Assembly: GCF_964355755.1 (NCBI RefSeq)
Contig: NC_092672.1
Span: 3,162,001 to 3,226,000 of the forward strand
DNA from: Antedon mediterranea
Lineage: Eukaryota > Echinodermata > Crinoidea > Comatulida > Antedonidae
DNA length: 64,000 bases
Reading direction: 5' to 3'
The position numbers and the translations under genes are program-made. Within the stretch, counting starts at the first letter, position 1, and the number at the start of each line of letters is the position of its first letter. Under the pieces are notes generated by a model. It searched no databases. It had not been told where the DNA came from and worked only from the letters and a program-made list of their open reading frames with translations. Shown in pieces: positions 1 to 12,700 of this stretch.

Positions 1-94
1 CGGCCCCCTGGCCATTGTTGCTCGCTTCGCTCGCACCCCCCCATTATAAATGCTGCATACGGGCCTGATTTACACACAACGCAGAGCGGACAGA
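1..94. other. Unassigned left-edge sequence
   Basis: GC-richer than what follows, with a cgcttcgctcgc motif that also appears in the hairpin at 8167. It is probably part of MYBBP1A intron 25 or a mobile-element end. I see no exon in it. Confidence 0.4.
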
Positions 95-712
95 TGGATA
101 GATACAAATTCTATGTGGGCAAGTTACGGCATTTTCCATTTACCGTAATATAACCGCTCATCTGTATAAATTGGATAGATACAAATTCTATGTGGGCAAG
201 TTACGGCGTTTTCCATTTACCGTAATATAACCGCTCGTCTGTATAAATTGGATAGATACAAATTCTATGTGGGCAAGTTACGGCGTTTTCCATTTACCGT
301 AATATAACCGCTCATCTGTATAAATTGGATAGATACAAATTCTATGTGGGCAAGTTACGGCGTTTTCCATTTACCGCAATATAACCGCTCGTCTGTATAA
401 ATTGGATAGATACAAATTCTATGTGGGCAAGTTACGGTGTTTTCCATTTACCGTAATATAACCGCTCGTCTGTATAAATTGGATAGATACAAATTCTATG
501 TGGGCAAGTTACGGCGTTTTCCATTTACCGCAATATAACCGCTCGTCTGTATAAATTGGATAGATACAAATTCTATGTGGGCAAGTTACGGTGTTTTCCA
601 TTTACCGTAATATAACCGCTCGTCTGTATAAATTGGATAGATACAAATTCTATGTGGGCAAGTTACGGTGTTTTCCATTTACCGTAATATAACCGCTCGT
701 CTGTATAAATTG
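95..712. repeat. 77-bp tandem repeat, eight copies
   Basis: Unit starts recur at 95, 172, 249, 326, 403, 480, 557 and 634 (TGGATAGATACAAATTC...). Copies differ by a few C/T and A/G changes such as gcattt/gcgttt/gtgttt. Inside MYBBP1A, downstream of the last visible exon. Confidence 0.95.
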
Positions 713-739
713 GCCTTTATTTAAAAGAATATACTTTAC

Positions 740-3700
740 CTCAGCATTTTTCTCTTGTGTGGCATCTTTACGTTGTCTCCGAGTTTTAAGGGGCGATGGG
801 TCAATAGATGATGTCAATATACGCACAAGAAACAGACAACCACTAGAAATCAGTGATACTATGAACACTGATGAAGCTGTAAAGAATAAGTATAACAGAT
901 ATATCATTCAAAGGGTTATACAGTATATCTTCATAGAGTCAACTCTACAGTATATCTTCATAGAGTCAACTAAACAGTAAATCTTCATAGAGTCAACTAT
1001 ACAGTATATCTCCATAGAGTCAACTATACAGTATATCTCCATAGAGTCAACTATACAGTATATCTTCAGAGTCAACTATACAGTATATCTTCATTGAGTC
1101 AACTCTACAGTATATCTTCATAGAGTCAACTATACAGTATATCTTCATAGAGTCAACTATACAGTATATCTTCATAGAGTCAACTATACAGTATATCTCC
1201 ATAGAGTCAACTATACAGTATATCATCATAGAGTCAACTATACAGTATATCATCAGAGTCAACTATACAGTATATCTTCATAGAGTCCTATACAGTATAT
1301 CTTCATAGAGTCAACTATACAGTATATCTTCATAGAGTCAACTATACAGTATATCTTCATTGAGTCAACCTGGGGCGGATCCAGAGGGGGGGTCCACGGG
1401 GTCCGGACCCCCCCTAAATTTTAAGGGTGCCCTTTTTTTAGAGGTTCAATATTTTATTCGTGTGACATATTTGTGTGTATATTAGTATGCACAGAGTAGG
1501 CTACACTAACCCCAAAAATAAAAACAGAAATTTATCACAATGAGCGCGATGTTAAGTTACGGCGGCCGATCAAAGAGCATCGTGAGAGGTGGTGACGCGT
1601 GATGATCTCTACTTAAACTTCTAAAAATAGATCGTTTCACATACTACAGAGGGCGCATGTAAACTTTTTACGATTCAACTCCGCGTACGTTACCATGCGC
1701 GCTATGTCATTGACGTGATTATTTGTCCATTGGTAAACACATTTTGATGTATTATTATTCTGAAAATAATTGAACTGTAAACATAATTCTTTTGAGTATT
1801 TGTTTATTTACATATCATTCCATCAGATCAACTATTTTTTATTTCCATTACATCCAACCAAACATGTAAAAAATGTATTTAAAATATCGTACTATCTAGC
1901 GCGTACGACCATACGCGGTAGATTGTTTACTCAAAAATCATCGAACGGTCATCCTACACTATTCAACTTTGTTCTTGTAGTTGAGCCTCTCATGACCTGG
2001 GATTTGTTTGACTTCCTACGCCAAGATAATATAGTTCTACAAGCCATGTGCTTTTTTCTTTGAGAAATATTTATTATAAGTGCAAAAAAAATGTTTTTTT
2101 CTCGATATCAAGCCTTTATTATTCAAATCTTTTAAAGAAAAATCACACATACCATAAAGAAGGTTCATTTATTTCATTTTTGAAACAATTATTTGTGAAA
2201 ATTACGTGAGGCTCAACTACAAAACCACCATTTTGTGATATGATGTCATCGTAAGCCAATCAAAGCTGAGCTTTCCCGCGATCGGCAGAGCTCATGGCCG
2301 GTTGAATGATTTTGGATTCTGGCTATTTGATTGGTGGACGCGAATCACCCACAGCGGAATGTTTTCTCTCGCGTACGTGTACCAAGAAGTCACGTGATCA
2401 CTCTGTACTGAACGGTACTACACAAATTTAGAGCAATGAATTTGTACGAACTCCGTTAAATAAACAACTCTATATATTTTATAAACATTTAATAACATAT
2501 TTTATTGATATTTCCAATGTTGATATATAAAAGAAATTACTATAAAACGTAATTATATGTAATTATTTTAGCGAAAAATGGCGCAATTTGTTTACAACGT
2601 TCGTGGCTAAAAACGATCATTTTCGGCAATGTTTTAGACCCTATATTTCGAAAACTACAAGTCAGATTTTCGTAATTCTTTCTTTATTGGAATATTGAAA
2701 CAAAATACCAACAGATAATGTTTAAATTGGTTGAAAAATAACAACTTTTAATTTTGCATCGTTATCCCTGCTAATAAAGTGTCATTTCCGGCGAACTAGA
2801 AAGGTGCCATTTATCATGGATTTTGCGTGCGAGAGTGCCATTTCCGGCCATCTAAGTGTGTCCTGTAACAAAATTCGCTTCGCCACAACCCCCACCATGG
2901 GGGGGCTGTGGCTCAAATACTCAATATCTGATGTGCCCTTTTTATCGGCGGACCCCCCCTCTCAAAAATGTCTGGATCCGCCCCAGTCAACTCTACAGTA
3001 TATCATCATAGAGTCAACTATACAGTATATCTTCATAGAGTCAACTATACAGTATATCTTCATTGAGTCAACTCTACAGTATATCTTCATAGAGTCAACT
3101 AAACAGTAAATCTTCATAGAGTCAACTAAACAGTATATCTTCATACAGTCAACTAAACAGTAAATCTTCATAGAGTCAACTATACAGTATATCTTCATAG
3201 AGTCAACTCTACAGTATATCTTCATAGAGTCAACTATACAGTAAATCTTCATAGAGTCAACTATACAGTAAATCTTCATAGAGTCAACTATACAGTAAAT
3301 CTTCATAGAGTCAACTATACAGTAAATCTTCATAGAGTCAACTATACAGTATATCTTCATACAGTCAACTATACAGTAAATCTTCATAGAGTCAACTATA
3401 CAGTATATCTTCATAGAGTCAACTATACAGTATATCTCCATAGAGTCAACTCTACAGTATATCTTCATAGAGTCAACTAAACAGTAAATCTTCATAGAGT
3501 CAACTATACAGTAAATCTTTATAGAGTCAACTATACAGTAAATCTTTATAGAGTCAACTATACAGTATATCTTCATAGAGTCAACTCTACAGTATATCTT
3601 CATAGAGTCAACTATACAGTAAATCTTCATAGAGTCACCTATACAGTAAATCTTCATAGAGTCAACTATATAGTAAATCTTCATAGAGTCAACTATACAG

Positions 3701-6700
3701 TAAATCTTCATAGAGTCAACTATACAGTATATCTTCATACAGTCAACTATACAGTAAATCTTCATAGAGTCAACTATACAGTATATCTTCATAGAGTCAA
3801 CTATACAGTATATCTCCATAGAGTCAACTATACAGTATATCTTCATAGAGTCAACTATACAGTATATCTTCATAGAGTCAACTATACAGTAAATCTTCAT
3901 AGAGTCAACTATACAGTAAATCTTCATAGAGTCAACTATACAGTATATCATCATAGAGTCAACTAAACAGTATATCTCCATAGAGTCAACTAAACAGTAA
4001 ATCTTCATGAGTCAACTATACAGTAAATCTTCATAGAGTCAACTAAAACATTTTGATTATGTAGTAGTATAGTATTCGTTTACCTTTCCTTAGGGCTTTC
4101 ATCATATCTTCTAAGCATTTATGCAACTCTTCTTTTTCATCACCTGATACTTTCGGATACTAAAAATAACAAATAAATATTCAAATATTTGATCATCTGT
4201 TTAGTAATTTAGTGTGAATAAGTCGCAGTGTTTATCAAAATAATATATTATATAGAAGAACCCCATGTCTATATAATAGAGGTTTACTGTAAACATAATA
4301 TATTATATAGAAGAACCCCATGTCTATATAATAGAGGTTTACTGTAAACAAAATTGGTGTTCTTACCTTTTTTGGTCGACAGAGTTTAGTCTTATATATG
4401 TTTGCAGCTTTATCTTTTAATAAATCCTGATCTTTATCACTAGAAGCTGTCTGTATCATGTAGACTAGCGGTAACAAAAGATCCTAAATCCAATTTAACG
4501 AAAAATGATAGGAGAATTACAAACATGCAAAATAATATTGGCATTTAAATATTTTGGCACAAATGGCGTTTCAGAGCTGTTTCAGACAAAAATCAAAAAG
4601 CTGACTGGCTAACATAAAAAAGATTACAGACTTGGGCCAAGTCTATATTGGTGTTTGCATTTCATTTGAATGGTTTTTACTGTCATAAAACTTACAGCAA
4701 CTAGGATGTTCTCCGGTTGCTGTTTGATGAAAATCGTTACAAGATCGAGAACACGCAACTTAAAATGTAGTACAAGCGTTACAGCTTCCATTTTGGATTT
4801 CTTCTTTTGCAGTTTTTCTTTGAATGCCGCTGCTAAGACTGAATCAAATCTCATCATCGTCTCGTCATCCATGTCATCATCTTCCTCGTCCTCCTGCTCA
4901 TCTTCCTAAGAACGAATAAATAGCGGAGTTACTCTTTATGTTAAGATAAAATGCTTGTTTACAAAAACATAATGTGTACTGTACATATCGAGATAGATAA
5001 TCTGCACATGGAGATTATATAACATATATAGCAACAGTATGTATTTACATAAAAAGATGGAAGGACTTTGTACACTGTATCGCATCTACCATGCACCTCT
5101 TATATCTCACTCCTTTCTTGCATCTATGCACAAGCCACATTTCTTTAATTTATCAAACATATTACGAAAAATTGTTTACAACTATAAAATATTTATTTAA
5201 ATAGTAAAAATATTCCTCTTGTAAACATCTAAATCTGACAAGTATATTGAGTCGTACCTCATCACTTGGTTGAACAGCGGCATCTCCTAAAGCATCTCGG
5301 ATTTGAGCTCTGAACTCATCATCGACCATCTCGATATCATCTTCATCCTCCTCATCATCTTCCTCATCATCGTCCTCATCATCATCCTCATCACTTTCAT
5401 CATCGTGTTTGGAACCGTCTTCTTCAATCTCATCTTCTTCGTTAATGTTACCATTACTCTGAAAAATAATAAGATTGTTTACCAGTACAATACTATCAAA
5501 AGATATAACTACAATCAAATTTTCACTTTGGTAACTAAAGCTCTGTCTACACTATCAGACTTTATGAAAAAAAAAATTTAATGTGCCCATATATGGACAC
5601 AATGACATCATATCACTTCCATATTTTGGCATATCACTACCATATTTGGGCACATCACAATTTTTTGTCAAACTGGTTTGATAGTGTAGACTGAGCTTAA
5701 GGACAAAAGCAAAGTAACTTACTGGTGAATTTTCCTTATCCTCATCGATATCTTCTTCTTCTATATTAAAAAAAAGGGAAATACAAAATAAGGAATGTAA
5801 GCAAAGAAGAAGTTAAACAATTTTTTAAAAGAACATATAATATACTAAAGGAAAGAGACTGTAGTGAGATGTCAATAGGTCATAGGTCATACAAATCATA
5901 ATAGGTCATAGGTCATAATTGAGATTATTTTTACCTGAATCATTAACCAATTCCACATTACTTTCTTCTTCTTTGTTCTTTGATGGATCTAAAACCTACA
6001 AAATTGGAAATAAAATGTGAATTTGGAGAGGACAAAACTGGTTATCAATACATTCATAAATAAAATATAAAATAACATGCCACAGTGGCAGACTTCAACA
6101 GCTTTAATTTATACTCCATTAATAGCAAGCTTTGCTGTTATGGTTAAACTAAAGTATCCAAACATAGGCAGCACATAACAAGCTCCCTCCACTAACACTT
6201 ACATCTACTAAAAGAGACAACGCCTTCTTTGTCATATGCGAACAGATCATCTTGAAGGTATTGTCGACAACTGCCCTCAATAGATGAGATGATTTAGAGA
6301 GAAGGCCAATCAGAATATCAACAACTACTTCTACCCACTCTGGTTCTGAAAAAATAAAATAACATTAAATTATAAACACATCTATTCTTTACAATAACTG
6401 TACATTTGTTTGTCTACGAGTATCTATTCACTTTTCTGTGGATATGTAAGCTTTATAAATATTATGATCTTAAAATAGAAATAATTAGTATATTATTTTT
6501 ACCATCAACTTGTTTAGCAACAGACCGGCGTTTGGTGAATGCCTTCTTGTAACAATTGCTTAATTCCTATAAAAACAAAACAAAAAAAGGTGAAATATAA
6601 AAATTAAATTCATGATTATATTTTATGTATAAATAATATTATATATTTTCAATAACCAGACACTGATTATTAATTAATTCTGACCTCAACAAGGTCAACT

Positions 6701-9700
6701 GCATTGCTTGGTTCCATAAATATCTGAAGTCCGACATGAAGAAAGAGGAGCTGGAAGGCCGATCCTGCTGTTATGTTCCTTTTACTTTCCATCTTGGATT
6801 CTACATCTGCCACTGAAGAAAGCATCTTCTCCCATGCTGATTTCATCTATGAACAGAAATCACTGCATGTTAAAAATTGTGCATTTATATATTTAATAGT
6901 TTGTTTAAAATGACTTTAGAAATTTTGTAGGATGAAATAAAAAGGTGTTTGTATTGACATCAAAGTCTTACTTCAGAAGTGAATTCAATGCGAAAGGTGA
7001 CATGTGGTGAGGTCACTAACTGTTGGGCGTATTGCACTATCAACTTGACCCAGAGGTCACCTCCAGATGTCATTCCCAATGTCCTTTGATTCTGACCTGG
7101 TTCATTTTCTTCAACCAACACTGAAACCAAAAAATAAATAAATAGTATGATATAAGAATTTCGGTCTTTATTTCACACTCTCTTGGCAATAACAAAATGA
7201 ATTGTGGTTAGATTACAATATATATAAAATAAACCAATATAAATAAAATACCTTGTGAGGCAGGCATGTTGCTAAGCGACGTCAAGCAACTTTGAAACAG
7301 GCTGGCCAGGAGCTCCTGTAATTCTTTCCCAATCTTATGAGCTAAAAGATGTTTGCATTGTGGGATACTTGTATCATTTGATTCAATATTAAAATATGCA
7401 TGAACAAACAGGAACTGAGTAACATCTAAAACCCATTGTTCCTGCTTAGGAATGCCTGGACTTCTTATTAACGACAGCATCTACCAAGTAAAAACAAATG
7501 AAAATACATCATTAGTAAAGATCCAATTTGTAACAACTTAAAAATATTTATACAAAATGTAAATAATATTCAATCTAACCTCATGACACACCCATCGTCG
7601 AGTAGAATCTAGATCTGGTACTTTCTCAAAACTATAGAAAAAAATTGAAAATATACAATATTACATTTTAATTGGAAACGCAATTTGTCTTACTAGATTA
7701 ATATATGCTTTAACATTGATAAATTGTTAAATTACCTGTCTTGGGTTGGACCATTGATGAATAGGTTCTTTAGAAACTTTACATACAACTTAACTCCTTT
7801 AAGATTCAACTAAAAACAAAGGGAAAATCAAAGAATTGTAAAAATACTGAAAAAAATGGATCACTACTGCAAACATAGATACATATATACTGTACATAGA
7901 AAAAACATTATTTTATATGACTGGGATACTCACATTGTTTATTAAATTATGTACGGATCTCGTCTTTGTAATTTGATCAAAGTGTATATTTCCTGACCTA
8001 AGAAGATCAAGTAATGACATAAAAGGTTATGATAAAATAAACAAAATAGTACATGTAAATTCTGACTGGGTTAGCATAAACATTAGTTAATTTTGGGCTC
8101 TTTGACTACTACAAGAATGAAATGAAAAACTTGTAGTCAAAAGCAAGACTATAATAATTATTAGTTACTAGATGGCACGCTCGCTTCGCTCGCGTACCAT
8201 CTAGGTCGTGCCCACAGATGGTTCTCGAATACACAGTATTTCCAGCGAGAAAAAAATGGAGATTTCAAATGTACGTACCGCAGGACTATAATACATTGTC
8301 GTTTACAGAAACGAATAAATATACACAATGATTTATGTAGTCAACCAAAATTAGCACCCTGGGAATTACTTCCGAGAGAGAAACAAAATGAGTCAAATTT
8401 TTTTATTTGGACTCATTTAAACAAACCCAATTTGTGTTTTGTATGTAACATTAAGGGTTGAGGGATGGGGGAAGAAGATAGGTACAAAGAGGAAACATTT
8501 TAAAATATATTCTTATCCACTCAGTAACGAAATATTGTTTTTAATGTTTTATAGGCCTATAAATAATATACCACTAAATACAGTAAAACATTTACGATTT
8601 AATACGGTACTTTGTTAAAACTCTCACTGTCATAGTCGATTGAAATAGTAAAGTACATGTAACGATACACCACTACGACGTTTATATATTTTTAAATTAT
8701 TAATACAAACGTTGAGAAGCAACTGTCAGTAATAACGTTTATTTATTTGTATATTATATGTTTATAATCTAACAGTAGGGCCTACCCACACTCACAGTAA
8801 TAAAGTTTATTTGTATATATTTTTATATTACATCTAACAGTACCAACACTCACAGTAAGAAATTTGCGATTCAAATTGGGATCAAAAGTGGTTAATACCT
8901 TAACAGTATTGTACAGCATTGCAATACTATTTATGTTTATTCTCCAAGGGGGCCCATAAATCTAAATCTATACCTCTATGGTTAAACCAAATAATTTGGA
9001 ATGTTTATTTGTATATTATATGTTTATAATCTAACAGTAGGGCCTACCCACACTCACAGTAATAAAGTTTATTTGTATATATTTTTATATTACATCTAAC
9101 AGTACCAACACTCACAGTAAGAAATTTGCGATTCAAATTGCGATCAAAAGTGGTTAATACCTTAACAGTATTGTACAGCATTGCAATACTATTTATGTTT
9201 ATTCTCCAAGGGGGCCCATAAATCTAAATCTATACCTGTATGGTTAAACCAAATAATTTGGAATGTTCCATTCATCACAAATCAATACATTTGTAAAAAC
9301 GTATATTAAATGTATCAAAATAGTATTTTTTAAAGAAAATCGGCCTGTCTTCAACATTATGATGCTGTACTCGAACTGTTCAACCGGTTTTCAGCTATTA
9401 AAAACAATTATCGTAGGAGGAGATAGGAAAATGCGAAGCCTCCTCGCATTTTTGTGGCGGGTATTTTTCAAGATGGACATCCATTAGACAGTGTATACCA
9501 CGATCGGAAAACACCCCTATTTGGGGCAAATCGTTGAACCTAAATTCGTTTTAATCGTCAATAACTAATTATCTAACTTAATTTAATTAGTAAACAGGGT
9601 TACATCAGGTGGTTAAAATCAGTACCGAAAGTACGAACCAACTTTATATACCATCGAGTAAAAATTCTAGAAGTAAGGCGCAATTTACCGAATTTTGCCC

Positions 9701-12700
9701 TTACGTAAATTTATATATAGATACTGGGTGACCTCTTCAGTCAACCACTGGTCTCCCAGAGGGCCCAGTTATGATCAGTGGCTGTGATGTACTAGTACAC
9801 CGGAGTAACCCCCTAATTATCTCAAAAGATGTACTAGGTTTTTTAAAGTGCTAAATGTGTACACCAGACCTATGGTTTATAGTCCTTATCCAAGAAGACC
9901 CATTCTACCACCAGAACCATGGAGCAAGACAAGATTCAAAGCTTTGCTGATGTTATGGTTACATAATTACGGTTCCACTACCATAGCCGCTCGGTCACTC
10001 ACTCACAGACAAACAGTACAGAATATGTCTGAATAAGTCCGAGTTAAACGGATTTGATTCTGTTTATACTAACTTGCTTATGAGACATTTTAAAATCTCA
10101 AGTTGCGTGGCACCATCTTGAATCTCCTTGACAACCAATGGTAATGTTGCACTCTATAAAAAATCACACAAAAAAAACATTTGAATTGTTAATTGTTCTA
10201 AATCTATGTTGTAAAAATTATAAAATAAGAGATTTATTTTTTTGTTTTTCTTTATATTTATAATAATGTAGACACTTGTAATTTTGTTCTTGAGCTATGG
10301 AGAATTTTGTACTCTCTTCTATCTACTCTATTCTTTTTTACGAAATAAAAGATGAAACAAATATTAGGTTTATTATAAAGTAATTATAAATCATGGGTTA
10401 GTTATCCTTCTTTCGGGCAAACACATTTCACTTACAAACTTTTTACTAGCCTCATGCAGAAAATGTTGTTTGTTTGCCAGGCTATTAATCAGTATCTTGA
10501 CTACCGCTGGGCTTAACACATTATCAACTTCTTCTGCACTGCATTCACGTAGGAGGCGCTCAACGAGTTGCAATGCCAGGTAGCGGCATTCTTGACGAGC
10601 ATGAAGCAGGCCACCTATAGGTACACAGTACAGAGTTTATTTATAATTATGTATGTTTTGCTATTGTTTTTAGTTTTCACACCATACCAGTCCCATTCTA
10701 TTTTTATTCCCAGTTTCCTGGACTTTCTGCATTCTGACTCCTGAGGACGATCAAAGCATATTGATCAAAACGTCGAGAAACTCAACATTTCTTTTCAGAA
10801 CTATCTACATAGTGTACCGCAAACTTTATATCAATATTTTGTTCATGTGAAATTGAATAGGGAGAATATTTTATGAGCTGAAATATTGACTGCTCTATTT
10901 CGCATTGGCCGCGGAGTAGAACAGTTATGCAGTGACTTGACGTATTCAAGAATAAAAGGAAGCTTACTATCAACAACTTGTTGACAAAACACAGTAACCT
11001 TTTCCTGATCTTGAAGAACAAGTTTCAACACCTCATCACAAACACTGTTGACATTAGGGTGAGATATGATAGTAGATTCCTGAACAACAACATTATCATT
11101 ATTTAATTAAAAAATGAAAAACAAGCAAAAAATAAATTTCAAAATGTTACACCACATTGACCTAATTAATTTCTCATAAAAGTTTTCAATTTTGGAATAC
11201 AACAGGAACAATACATTTAAAAATATTTATATGCTTATTATTTATTATGGGCGACCTCTTCAGTCAAGGACTGGTCTCTCAGAAAGCCCAGTTATGATCA
11301 GTGGCTGTGAGTGACAGTGGCTGTGTGTGTACTAGTATGCCGGGGTAACCCCCTACTCGTCTCGAAAGATGTACTAGGTTCTTTAAAGTGCGCATGAGCT
11401 AGATGTGTACACTGGATCTACAGTTTATAGTCCTTATCCAAGAAGACTCGCTTTACCACCAGAACTATGGAGTGAGTGAGCCTTGAACCCTTGCCAATGT
11501 TATGGCTAAGTAATTACAATTTCACTGCCTTAACCGCTCGGTCACTCAATCGTTGATATCGCTGTACTTACTGTGAAGATTTTCACAACATGATTTAGAT
11601 TGTCGGGGTGCAATATGTCTTTATGTCCCCAATGAGTCTTCAAAAACTTGCTTTTGACAACATCCTATAAATAACAAAAGAAATAGATACAATTTCAATA
11701 CCGATAGACAATAGCAATCTTTTTACAAGAACAATTAACCTACAGTACCATTAAGCTCTGTCTACACTATCAAACTTTATGTGATATGTCTATATATGGA
11801 CATGATGATGTCGTATCGCTACCATATTTAAGCATATCACTACTATATATGGGCACATCACACTAGTTTGATAGTGTAGACAGAGCTTTATGTATTGTTT
11901 ATGCCTTTTCTCATTTTTGCTGGGTACTTACAGGAAAACAACGATGGCAAGTTAGCAACGTCTGCAGGATGTGAGGAGAGCACCCTTCCCAGCCACAACT
12001 GAGATCAGACTTGATCGACGGCCAGATGTGTTCACTAAATGTTTCTTTGGAACTCTTCATGAACAAAGGAAAAATGTATGAAAAAAACTAGTTTAGTACA
12101 GTAAATGATAAAATATGAACTTTTTTTATCCTCGATAGCAAAATAGTAAGTAAGATGTCTACTTATTCAATTATCTCTTGTGTCATCTTGATTATTCGTT
12201 TTTTTTTAAATTACAGTATAATAGTGCTGATTTTTTAAACATTTAACATGTGATGTGTAGGCTGTTGTTTTAAGCTCTGTCTACACTATCAAATTTTATG
12301 TGACAAAAATGTGCCCATATATAGACATGATCATGGTCATATCACTACCATATTTGGGCACATCAAACTTATTTTGTCAAACTAGTTTGATAGTGTAGAC
12401 AGAGCCTTACCATATTTATCAGGTCCATTGATGCTTGAGTACAAAGATCTTGTAGATAACTTTTCTTTTCAGAAAATCCTTTCAATTTTGTTAGAACATT
12501 AACAGTATATTTTCCATCTTCCTGTTTATTGAAAAAAAAGACCATTTTAATAAATTGCCACAAAATAACTTAATAAAACAATACAATAAAACAGAATTAG
12601 GTATTTACTGCTTGCAATCTGCCTGATTGAACAACTGCAATATATGCAAACACTTGGCCAAACATATGCTCCCTCTCTTCCTAAAAAAAAATAAAAAAAA

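Noticed and set aside
1770-2063. 97-aa frame inside the 1.6-kb transposon
   Set aside because: No domain, no transposase residues, AT-rich composition. Random frame.
2962-4008. 348-codon open frame on the minus strand made of MKIYCIVDS repeats
   Set aside because: It is a 27-bp minisatellite whose period keeps one frame open. It lies in an intron of MYBBP1A and no splice or start context supports translation.
10782-10967. Open frame continuing past MYBBP1A exon 8
   Set aside because: Exon 8 ends at a good donor (10968) that joins exon 9 in frame to give the family sequence DSGLLHARQE. The rest is intron containing the Penelope-like relic.
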